Origin: Thraustochytrium sp. TN22
Taxonomy: Eukaryota > Sar > Bigyra > Thraustochytrida > Thraustochytriidae
Direction: 5' to 3'
DNA length: 64,000 bases
Assembly (NCBI GenBank): GCA_013306675.1
Contig: JABLUY010000056.1
Location: 1 to 64,000 of the forward strand
Under the pieces are notes generated by a model. That model saw nothing but the letters and a program-made list of their open reading frames with translations, did no database searches and was not told the DNA's origin. Made by a program: the position numbers and the translations under genes. This document shows, piece after piece, positions 10,501 to 22,500 of this stretch. The number at the start of each line of letters is the position of its first letter. Within the stretch, counting starts at the first letter, position 1.

Positions 10501-13500
10501 GCCATCGTGATCGCCTCCAACACCACGTTGCCGCCCGACATGATGCTCAGGTCGGCGCCGGCAGCACCGGTGTGCTGAATGCTCTGGGCCAACGCGGACT
10601 GGAGCAAAACGTTGCCAGCGCCCAAGGCCAGGTTGCCGGCCGCGCTGGAGAGCAAGCCACTGGCCGCCAACGAGGAGACCCCCGAGACGGCCCCGCTGTT
10701 GATGGTGACGCCCTCGGCAATCAGGTTGCCGCCGCTACTGATGGTCAGCGAGGTGACACCGGTGTGGGAGATGGTGGCTGCCGACTTGGTCAGTGTGAGG
10801 TCGTCCGTCATGCCAAGCGTGGTGACCGAGGACAGCGCGCCATTGCTGACCGTGACGCCGTCCACGACGACGGCGGTCCCGGCGCTCGAGATGGTGAGCG
10901 CGCCGGCGCCGGTGTGCGCGAGCGCCGCGCTCGTCTTGGAGAGCGTGAGATCGTCCGACATGGCCAGCGTGGAGACGCCTGCCACGGCGCCGCCGTTGAT
11001 GGTGACGCCCTCGGCGACAAGGTTGCCGCCGCTGCTGATGGTGAGCGAGGTGCCGCCCGAGTGCACGATGCTGGCGGCGGCCTTGCTGAGCGTGAGATCG
11101 CTGGTCATGGCCAGCGTGCTGACTGAGGAGACCGCGCCATCATCGATAGTAACGCCATCCACCACTGCCCCGCCCCCAGAGGTGATCCGGAGCTCGGAGC
11201 TCCCGGCGTGCGAGATGGTCTGGGCGCTTGCGCTGGAGAGAACGAGGTTGCCAGCCGAGTTGGTCATGTCGCCGCTCATCTGCAGCGAGCCGACCGCAGA
11301 CAGGGCGCTGCCCGCCACGGTGATCGACTCGAGCACGACGTTGCCGCCGGAGGAGATGACCAAGTCTGCCCCTGTGCCGCCCGTGTGCGCAATGGACTGG
11401 CGCGCGTTAGCGTTAAGGACGATGTCGCCGGCGGACAGCGTCAGGTCGCCCGCCGAGCTGGAGATGTCGCTGGACGTGGCGAATGTGGTCACGCCGGACA
11501 CCGCGCCGCCGTTCATCGTGACGCCCTCTGCGATGAGGTTGCCGCCGCTGCTCAGCGTGAGCGAGGTTGTGCCCGTGTGCGTGATGCTGGCCGTTGCGAC
11601 GGCCATGCCGATGGACGCCACGGAGGAAATGGCGTTCGTGTTAAAGGAGACGCCGTCCACAACCACGTTGCCGCCCGAGCTGATGCCGAGGTCGCCCGTG
11701 CCGGAGTGCGCGATCGCCTGCGCCCCGGTGGACGTGAGTCGGAGGTCGCCGGCTGCGAGCACCACGTCACCGGCGGAATTCGTCAGGTCACCGCTCATTT
11801 CAAGCGTGGTGATGGCCGAGACCGCATTCGCGTTCACGCTGACGCCCTCCAGCACGACGTCGCCGCCGGACGTGATGCTGAGCGAGGTGGCGCCTGCGTG
11901 CGCGATGGAGGCAGTCGCGGCCGGCAGGGCGATGGATGCGACCGCACTCAGTGCGCCCGAGGTGGAGACCGAGATGCCGTTGACCACAACGGCGCCGCCG
12001 GAGCTGATTTGCAATTCGCTCGCATCCGCATGAGTGATGGACTGTGCGCCAGCCCTACCGAAGACGAGGCCGCCGGCACTGTTGGTCAGGTCGCCGCTCA
12101 TGCCGAGCGTGGTGACAGCAGAGATCGCGTTCGTGTTCATTGAGACGCCCTCGAGAACCAGGTCGCCAGCGGAAGACACAGTGAGCGATGTGGCGCCGGA
12201 GTGCGTGATGGTCGCGGTGGCGGCCGACATGCCCACAGAGCTGACGGCAGAGATCGTGTTGGAGTTGAAGAGCACGCCGTCCACATTCACGTTGCCGCCA
12301 GAGGAGATGGACAGGTCGGCACCCGAGGCGCCTACGTGCGTGATGGCCTGTGTCGCGGTCGAGCCCAGCTGCACGTCGCCGGCCGTCAGGACAAGATCAC
12401 CGGTGGAGCTGGTCAGATCCCCGCTCATGCTAAGCGTGGAGATGGCAGAGACTGCGTTGTTGCTGAGCGTCACGCCGTCGACCACGACGCCGCCGCCGGA
12501 GCTGATCTCGAGCTCGCTGGGGTCGGCGTGCGCAATCGACTGAGCGCCGGCCTTGCTGAGCACGAGGTTGCCTGCACTGTTGGTGAGGTCGCCGCTCATG
12601 CCGAGCGTGGTCACGGCAGACACAGCCTGCGAGTCGATCGTCACGCCATCCACAGTCACGCCGCCGCCCGAGCTGATCTGCAGCTCGCTGGCGTCCGCAT
12701 GCGCGATCTGCTGCGCGCCAACTCCACTCATCACGAGGTCGCCGCCGCTGTTGGTCAGGTCGCCGCTCATGCCGAGCGTGGTGACGGCAGAGATCGCGTT
12801 CGTGTTTACCGAGACGCCCTCGAGAACCAGGTCGCCAGGGGAAGACACAGTGAGCGATGTGGCGCCGGAGTGCACAATGGTCGCGGCGGCGGCCGACATG
12901 CCCACAGAGCTGACGGCAGAGATCGTGTTGGAGTTGAAGAGCACGCCGTCCACATTCACGTTGCCGCCAGAGGAGATGGACAGGTCGGCACCCGAGGCGC
13001 CTGCATGCGTGATGGCCTGTGCCGCGGTCGAGCCCAGCTGCACGTCGCCGGCCGTCAGGACAAGATCACCGGTGGAGCTGGTCAGATCCCCGCTCATGCT
13101 CAGCGTGGAGATGGCAGAGACGGCGTTGTTGCTGAGCGTCACGCCGTCGACCACGACGCCGCCACCGGAGCTGATCTCGAGCTCGCTGGGGTCGGCGTGC
13201 GCAATCGACTGAGCGCCGGCCTTGCTGAGCACGAGGTTGCCTGCACTGTTGGTGAGGTCGCCGCTCATGCCGAGCGTGGTCACGGCAGACACAGCCTGCG
13301 AGTCGATCGTCACGCCATCCACAGTCACGCCGCCGCCCGAGCTGATCTGCAGCTCGCTGGCGTCCGCATGCGCGATCTGCTGCGCGCCAACTCCACTCAT
13401 CACGAGGTCGCCGCCGCTGTTGGTCAGGTCGCCGCTCATGCTGAGCGCCGTAATGGAGGAGACCGCGTTGGCGTTGACACTCACGCCCTCGAGCACGAGA

Positions 13501-16500
13501 TCGCCGCCCGAGCTGATGCTGAGCGAGGTCGCGCCAGCGTGAGTGATGCTCGCTGTCGGAGCAGGGAACGCAATGGACGCAACTGCACTCAGCGCGCCGG
13601 TTGTGGAGATGGACACGCTATTGACTACCACATCGCCGCCCGAGCTGATGGCCAGCTCGCTCGCATCCGCGTGGCTGATCGAGGACACACCTGCGGCAGA
13701 GAATGCAAGGTCGCCGCCAGCTGAGATGGCTCCCGTCGTGCTGAGCGTGCTGATCGCGGACACGGCGTTGTTGTTGATAGAGACGCCCTCGAGGACGAGA
13801 TCGCCGGCTGAGCTGATGCTGAGCGCGGTCGCGCCAGCGTGGGTAATGCTTGCGCTCGCATCCGGCATTGCGAGGCTGCTGATCGCAGAGATGGCGTTTG
13901 TGTTGAAGAGTACGCCCTCGATGTTGACATTGCCGCCAGAGGAGATGCTCAGGTCAGCGCCGGCGGCACCGACATGGGAGATGCTCTGCGCGGCGCTCGA
14001 GCCGAGCTGGAGGTCGCCAGTGCTAAGCACCACGTCGCCCGTACTTGTCGTGAGGTCGCCGCTCATGGCGATGGTGGTAATGGCGGACATGGCGCTGTCG
14101 CTGAGCGTGACGCCATCCACGACGACGCCGCCGCCCGAGCTGATTTGCAGCTCGCTGGCATCGGCGTGCGCGATCTGCTGCGCACCGGCCTTGCTCAGCA
14201 CGAGATCGCCGCCGCTGGTGGTCAGGTCACCGCTCATGCTGAGCGTTGTGACAGCGGAAACTGCATTGGCGTTGACACTCACACCCTCGAGTACGAGGTC
14301 GCCGCCCGAGGTGATGCTGAGCGAGGTCGCACCAGCGTGCACGATGCTCGCTGTCGCAGCGGGGAACGCAAGGGACGCGACTGCACTCAGCGCGCCGGTC
14401 GTGGAAATGGACACGCTGTTGACCACCACATCGCCGCCCGAGCTGATGGCCAGCTCGCTTGCGTCCGTGTGACTAATCGAGGACGCGCCTGCGGCCGAAA
14501 GGGCCAGGTCACCGCCGACAGTGATGTCATCGGTCGTGCTGAGCGTGCTGATCGCAGATACGGCGTTGTTGTTGATGGAGACACCCTCGAGAACAAGATT
14601 GCCGGCGGAGCTAATGCTGAGCGCAGTTGCGCCGGTGTGTGTGATGCTCACGCTTGCATCCGGCATGCTGATGCTGCTGACCGCAGAGACGGCGTTGGTG
14701 TGGAAGAGCACGCCCTCCACGTTCACGTTACCGCCGGAGGAGATGGAGAGGTCGGAGCCTGTCGCGCCCACATGAGCGATGGACTGTGCAGAGCTCGAGC
14801 CCAGCTGCAGGTTGCCTGCACTGAGGACCACGTCGCCCGTGCTCGTCGTGAGGTCTCCGCTCAGATCTAAGGTGGTAATCGCGGACATGGCGCTGTCGCT
14901 GAGCGTGACGCCATCGACCACGACGCCGCCGCCCGAGCTGATCTGCAGCTCGCTCGCGTCCGCGTGAGCAATCTGCTGAGCACCCGACTTGCTCAGTACG
15001 ACGTCGCCACCGCTGTTGGCGAGGTCTCCGCTCATGCTGAGCGTGGAGACGGCAGATACGGCGTTGGTGTTCACGCTGATGCCCTCGAGCACAAGGTCGC
15101 CGCCTGAGGTGATGCTGAGCGAGGTTGCGCCGGCGTGCGTGATGCTGGCCGTCGCAGCAGGCAAAGCGATGGATGCCACGTTGCTCAGCATGCCAGAGGT
15201 TGACACGGAGACGCCATTGACCACCACATTCCCGCCCGAGCTGATGGCCAGCTCGCTTGCGTCCGCGTGGCTGATCGAGGAGGCGCCTGCGGCCGAGAAT
15301 GCAAGGTTGCCACCAGCCGTGATGGCACCGGTCGTGCTGAGCGTGCTGATCGCGGACACGGCGTTGTTGTTGATGGAGACGCCCTCGAGGACGAGATCGC
15401 CGGCTGAGCTAATGCTGAGCGCAGTTGCGCCGGTATGTGTGATGCTCACGCTTGCATCCGGCATGCTGATGCTGCTGACCGCAGAGACGGCGTTGGTGTG
15501 GAAGAGCACGCCCTCCACGTTCACGTTACCGCCGGAGGAGATGGAGAGGTCGGAGCCTGTCGCGCCCACATGAGCGATAGACTGCGCAGTACTCGAGCCT
15601 AGCTGCAGGTCACCTGCGCTTAGGACCACGTCGCCCGTGCTCGTCGTGAGGTCTCCGCTTAGATCTAAGGTGGTAATCGCGGACATGGCGCTGTCACTGA
15701 GCGTGACGCCATCGACCACTACGCCGCCACCCGAGCTAATTTGCAGCTCGCTCGCGTCCGCGTGGGCAATCTGTTGAGCACCTGACTTGCTCAGGACTAT
15801 GTCGCCACCGCTGTTGGCGAGGTCTCCGCTCATGCTGAGCGTGGAGACGGCAGAGACGGCGTTGTTGCTGAGCGTGACGCCGTCAACAACGACGCCGCCG
15901 CCGGAGCTGATCCCAAGCTCGCTGGAGTCGGCGTGCGCAATCGACTGAGCGCCGGCCTTGCTGAGCACGAGGTTGCCTCCACTGTTGGTGAGGTCGCCGC
16001 TCATGCCGAGCGTGGTCACCGCAGACACGGCCTGCGAGTCGATCGTCATGCCATCGACAGTCACGCCGCCTCCCGAGCTGATCTGCAGCTCGCTAGCGTC
16101 CGCGTGGGCAATCTGCTGAGCGCCGACCCTGCTGAACACGAGGTCGCCGCCGCTGTTGGTCAGATCACCGCTCATGCCGAGTGCCGTGACCGCAGAGACC
16201 GCGTTGGCGTTGACACTCACGCCCTCGAGCACGAGGTTGCCGCCTGAGCTGATGCTGAGCGAAGTGGCGCCTGTGTGCGCGATAGAAGCTGCTGCGTTGG
16301 GCAGCGAGATGGACGCCACGTCGCTCAGCATTCCAGAGGTTGACACAGAGACGCCATTGACCACCACAGCGCCGCCCGAGCTGATGGCCAGCTCGCTCGC
16401 ATCTGCGTGGCTGATCGAAGTTGCGCCTGTGGAAGAGAATGCAAGGTTGCCGCCGGCGGTGATGGCTCCCGTCGTGCTGAGCGTGCTGATCGCGGACACG

Positions 16501-19500
16501 GCGTTGTTGTTGATGGAGACGCCCTCAAGGACGAGATCGCCGGCTGAGCTGATGCTGAGCGCGGTCGCGCCAGCGTGGGTAATGCTTGCGCTCGCATCCG
16601 GCATTGCGAGGCTGCTGACCGCAGAGATGGCGTTTGTGTTGAAGAGTACGCCCTCGACGTTGACATTGCCGCCGGAGGAGATGCTCATGTCAGCGCGGGC
16701 GGCACCGACGTGGGAGATGCTCTGCGCGGCGCTCGAGTCGAGCTGCAGGTCGCCGGTGCTAAGCACCACGTCGCCCGTGCTCGTCGTGAGGTCGCCGCTC
16801 ATGGCGATGGTGGTAATGGCGGACATGGCGCTGTCGCTGAGCGTGACGCCATCCACGACGATGCCGCCGCCCGAGCTGATCTGCAGCTCGCTGGCATCGG
16901 CGTGCGCGATCTGCTGCGCACCGGCCTTGCTCAGCACAAGATCGCCGCCGCTGTTGGTCAGGTCGCCGCTCATATCCAGTGTAGTGACCGCGGCGATGCT
17001 CTGGCCACTCAGCGTGACACCATTCACGACTACGCCGCCTCCGGAGCTAATAGACAGCTCGCTTGCGTCCGCGTGCATGATCTGCTGCGCGCCGGCTTTG
17101 CCAAGCACGACGTCCCCACCGCTGTTGGTGAAGTCGCCGCTCATGTCGAGCGTGGAGACAGCAGACACCGCGTTGGCATTGACGCTCACGCCCTCCAGCA
17201 CGAGATCGCCGCCCGAGCTGATGCTAAGCGAGGTTGCGCCGGCATGCGTGATGGTAGCGGCTGCGGTCGTTAGCGCGAGGGACGCAACGGCGCTCAGCGC
17301 GCCAGCAGGCGACACACTGACGCCGTTGACCACCACATCACCGCCCGAACTGATGGCCAGCTCGCTCGCATCTGCGTGGTTGATCGAAGATGCGCCTGTG
17401 GCAGAGAATGCAAGGTCGCCGCCGGCGGTGATGGCTCCCGTTGTGCCGAGCGTGCTGATCGCAGACACCGCGTTGTTGTTGATGGAGACGCCCTCGAGGA
17501 CGAGATCGCCGGCGGAGCTGATGCCGAGCGCAGTCGCACCAGTGTGTGTGATGCTCACGCTCGCGTCCGGCATTGTGATTGTGCTCACAGCAGAGATGGC
17601 GTTGGCGTTAAAAAGGACGCCTTCGATATTGATGTTGCCTCCGGAGGAAATGCTCAGGTCTGCGCCAACGCCCCCGACATGGGCGACGGACTGCGCGGAG
17701 CTTGAGCTCAGCTGTAGGCTGCCGGCGCTCAAGATCACGTCGCCTGTGCTCGTTGTCAAGTCGCCGCTCATGTCCAGCGTGGACACTGCCGACACAGCGT
17801 TTGTGTTCACGCTGACGCCCTCGAGCACGAGGTCGCCGCCCGAGCTGATGCTAAGCGAAGTGGCGCCGGCATGCGTGATGGTAGCGGCTGCGGTCGGTAG
17901 CGCGAGGGACGCAACGGCGCTCAGCGCGCCAGCAGGCGACACACTGACGCCGTTGACCACCACATCGCCGCCCGAGCTGATGGCCAGCTCGCTCGCATCC
18001 GCGTGGCTGATCGAAGTTGCGCCTGTGGAAGAGAATGCAAGGTTGCCGCCGGCGGTGATGGCCCCCGTCGTGCTGAGCGTGCTGATCGCGGACACGGCGT
18101 TGTTGTTGATGGAGACGCCCTCGAGGACGAGATCGCCGGCTGAGCTGATGCTGAGCGCGGTCGCGCCAGCGTGGGTAATGCTTGCGCTCGCATCCGGCAT
18201 TGTGATGCTGCTGACCGCAGAGATGGCGTTTGTGCTGAAGAGTACGCCCTCGACGTTGACATTGCCGCCGGAGGAGATCCTCAGGTCAGCGCCGGCGGCA
18301 CCGACGTGTGAGATGCTCTGCGCGGCGCTCGAGTCGAGCTGCAGGTCGCCGGTGCTAAGCACCACGTCGCCCGTGCTCGTCGTGAGGTCGCCGCTCATGG
18401 CGATGGTGGTAACTGCGGACATGGCGCTGTTGCTGAGCGTGACGCCATCCACGACGACGCCGCCGCCCGAGCTGATCTGCAGCTCGCTGGCATCGGCGTG
18501 CGTGATCTGCTGCGCACCGGCCTTGCTCAGCACGAGATCGCCGCCGCTATTGGTCAGGTCGCCATTCATGTCCAGTGTAGTGACCGCGGCGATGCTTTGG
18601 CCACTCAGCGTGACGCCATCCACGACTACGCCGCCTCCAGAACTGATGGACAGCTCGCTAGCGTCCGCGTGCGTGATCTGCTGCGCGCCGGCTCTGCTAA
18701 GCACGAGGTCGCCACCGCTGTTGGTAAAGTCGCCGCTCATGTCGAGCGTGGCGATAGCAGACACCGCGTTGTCATTGAGCGTGACGCCGTCCACGACGAC
18801 GCCGCCGCCTGAGCTAATCTGGAGCTCGCTCGTATCAGCGTGCGCAATCTGTTGCGCGCCGGCGCGACTCAGTACCAGGTTGCCGCCGCTGTTGGTCAGA
18901 TCACTGGCCATACTGAGCGTGGTGACCGCCGAAACAGCACCGCTGGTTACGGTGACGCCCTCAAGCACGAGGTGCGCGCTGGACATGATACTGAGCGAGC
19001 TGGCCCCGGTGTGGGCGATCGTAGCGGCGGCCGCCGCCAAGCCAATGGAGTCGACGGAGGAGATGGCGTTCGTGCTGAAGAGCACACCCTGTACGTTGAC
19101 GTTGCCGCCTGACGCGATGCTCAGGTCCGCGCCCGCGGCACCCGTATGCGCGATGGTTTGCGCCCCAGTGGACCCGAGCTGCAGGTTGCCGGTAGACATT
19201 GCAAGGTTGCCTGTGGAGGTAGTCAGGTCTCCGCTCATGCTCAGCGTCGTGATGCCTGACACCGCATTGTTGTTGACGCTGATCCCCTCCAACACCAGGT
19301 TGCCACTCGAGGAGATTGCGAGCGAAGTCGCCCCAGTATGTGTGATGGTGGCGGCCGCGGCCGGCAGCGCGACCGAGGCGACGGCGCTTAGGGCGCCAGA
19401 CGTCGACACCGAGACGCCATTCACCACCACGTCGCCCCCAGAGGATATTGTGAGCGTGCTCGCGTCACTGTGGGTGATGCTGGAGTCTCCGGCCTTGGAA

Positions 19501-22500
19501 AAGGCCAGATTGCCCCCCGTGGTGAGGTCGCCGGTGGTTGTGAGCTCAGTCACCGCCGACATGGCATTGTTGTTAAAGGTGACGCCCTCGAGGACCAGGT
19601 CGCTGCTCGACTCAAGCGTCAGGGAGGTGGCTCCTGTGTGCGTAATGGAAGCTGCTGCGGCGGGCAGCGCAATGGAAGCGACGTTGCTGAGCGCGCCGGA
19701 GGTTGACACCGAGACGGCGTTGACTACGACGTCGCCACCAGAGCTGATCTGCAGCTCGCTCGCATCGGCGTGAGCAATGGTAGACGCGCCGTTGTTGGAA
19801 AACGCAAGGTCGCCTCCGGCGGTGATAGCACCCGTGGTACTGAGCGTGCTCACCGCGGACATGGCGTTGTTGTTCACTGTGATCCCGTCCAAGACCAGGT
19901 CGCCCGCGGAGCTGATGCTGAGCGCGGTGGCGCCGGCATGAGTGATGCTCGCGCTTGCGTCCGGCATGGCAACGCTGCTGACCGCGGAGATGGCGTTCGT
20001 CTCGAAACGCACGCCCTCCACATTGACGTTGCCGCCCGAGGAGATGCTCAGGTCTGCGCCCGCGGCACCTACGTGCGCAAGGTTCTGCGCGCTGCTCGAG
20101 TCAAGTCGAAGATCGCCGACGCTTAGCACCACGTCGCCAGCACCGGTCGTCAGGTCGCCGCTCATGTCCAGCGTGGATACCGCCGAGATGGCATTGGCAT
20201 TTACGCTGACACCCTCCAATACGAGGTCGCCGCCGGAGGTGATGCTGAGCGAGGTCGCGCCGGCGTGCGCGATGCTGGCCGCCGCAGCCGGGAAAGTGAC
20301 GGACGCTACGTTGCTCAGCGCGCCGGAGGTGGAGACCGAGACGCCGTTGACCACCACCTCACCGCCCGAGCTAATGGCCAGCTCGCTCGCGTCCGCATGA
20401 CTAATGGAGGAGGCGCCCGAGGCGGAAAAGGCCAAACTACCGCCGGTCGTGATGGCACCTGAGGTGCTGAGCGTGCTGACTGCAGACACGGCGTTGTTGT
20501 TGATGGAGACGCCCTCGAGGACGAGGTCGCCAGCAGAGCTGATGCTGAGCGAGGTCGCGCCGGCGTGCGCAATGCTGGCTGTCGCGGCGGGGAGTGCAAT
20601 GGACGCGACAGCACTCAGCGCGCCAGTCGTGGAGATGGAGACGCCATTGACCACGACGTCGCCGCCCGAGCTGATGGCCAGCTCGCTCGCATCAGCGTGA
20701 CCGATTGAGGACGCCCCTGCGGCAGAGAATGCTAGGTTGCTGCCGACGGTGATGGCGCCCGTGGTGCTGAGCGTGCTGACCGCGGAGACCGCGTTGTTGT
20801 TGATGGAAACGCCCTCGAGGACAAGGTCGCCTCCGGAGCTGATGCTGAGCGCGGACGCACCAGCATGCGTGATGCTCGCGCTGGCGTCTGGCATGGCGAT
20901 GCTACCCACCGCGGAGATTGCGTTCGTGTTGAAGAGCACGCCCTCCACGTTGACGTTGCCGCCGGAGGAGAGGCTCAGGTCCGCGCCCGCGCCACCCACG
21001 TGCGTGATGGACCGCCCGACGCTCGAGCCGAGCAGGAGGTTGCCAGCGGCCAGCGTCACGTCGCCAGTGCTCGTTGTGAGGTCGCCGCTCATGTCCAAAG
21101 TGGTAATCGCGGACACGGCGCTGTCGCTCATGGTGACACCGTCGACCACGACGCCTCCACCAGAGCTGACTTGCAGCTCGGTGGCATCGGCGTGCGTAAT
21201 TTGTTGCGCGCCAGCCTTGCTGAGCACAAGATCGCCCGCGCTGTTGGTCAGGTCGCCGCTCATACCCAGCGTCGTCACCGCGGAGATTGCCTGGTTGCCG
21301 AGTGTGACGCCGTCGACCACCACGCCGCCGCCAGAGCTGATCTGAAGCTCGCTGGCGTCCGCGTGAGCGATGGACTGCGCGCCAGCCTTGCCAAGGACGA
21401 GGTTGCCGGCGCTGTTGGCGAGGTCGCCGCTCATGCTAAGCGAAGTGACAGCGGACACAGCACTGTCGCTGAGCGTGACACCGTCCACGACAACACCGCC
21501 ACCCGAGATGAGCTGCAGCTCGCTCGCATCAGCGTGCGCAATTTGCTGCGGGCCGGCCTTGCTGAGCACAACGCTGCCTCCGCTATTGGTCAGATCCCCG
21601 CTCATGCCGAGCGTCGTGACAGCGGAGACAGCGTTGGTGTTCACGCTAATGCCCTCGAGCACCAGGTCGCCTCCCGACGAGATCGTAAGTGAGGTTGCGC
21701 CGGCGTGCAAGATCGTCGCGCTCGAGGTCGGCAGCGTCACCGAGGCGACCGCGCTAAGCGCACCAGAGGTCGATACTGAGACGCCGTTCACCACTACGTC
21801 GCCGCCCGAACTAATCTGCAGCTCGCTGGCGTCGGCATGGGAGATGGTTGAGAGGCCGGCGTTGGAGAAGGCCAGGTTGCCACCCGCAGTGATGTCGCCG
21901 GTCGTCCCGAGCGTGCTGATGGCGGACACCGCATTGCTGTTGATCGTGACGCCCTCCATGACAACGTCGCCTCCGGAGTCAATGGTTAGGGCTGTCGTCC
22001 CTGTGTGCGAAAAGGCCGCTACCGCGTCGGGCAGCGCAATCGAGCTGACCGCGCTAACCGCGCCCGCGCTGGAGAAGGTGACGCCATTCACGAGAACGTC
22101 GCCGCCCGAAGCAATCGAGAGCTCGCTCGCGTCGGCGTGGCTTATGGTAGAGGCACCTGCGTCAGACAAGGCCAGGTTGCCGCCCGTCGTGATGTCGCCC
22201 GTGGTCGCCAGCGTGCTGACCGCCGAGACGGCGTTGTTGTTCACGGTAATGCCATCAAGAACCACGTCTCCCGCGGAGCTGATGCTCAGCGATGTGGCAC
22301 CGGCGTGCGTGATGCTTGCGCTCGCATCCGGAAAGGCAATGCTGCTGACCGCGGAGATGGCATTCGTGTTGAAAATCACGCCCTCCACGTTCACATTACC
22401 GCCGGAGGAGATACTCAGGTCTGCGCCCGCGCCGCCCACGTGCGCGATGGCTTGCGCGGTGGTTGCCCCAAGCTGCACGCTGCCCGCGGCAAGAATGACA

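Larger units (their letters stand above)
1835..11750 (-). repeat. Repeat zone B of the giant gene (C-terminal, 49/50/57-residue units)
   Basis: This zone, next to the C terminus, is dominated by units of about 49 and 50 residues carrying a DLTLSKAAASI or DDLTLSKASAAI strand. They end in GGNLVAEGVTMN or STSGSVVVDGV. Units of 57 residues carrying SGGDILLSEAGAQSIVHAD are interspersed, with a few longer units. The zone is clearly a different subfamily from the rest of the array. The boundary near 11.7 kb is approximate and judged by eye. Confidence 0.75.
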
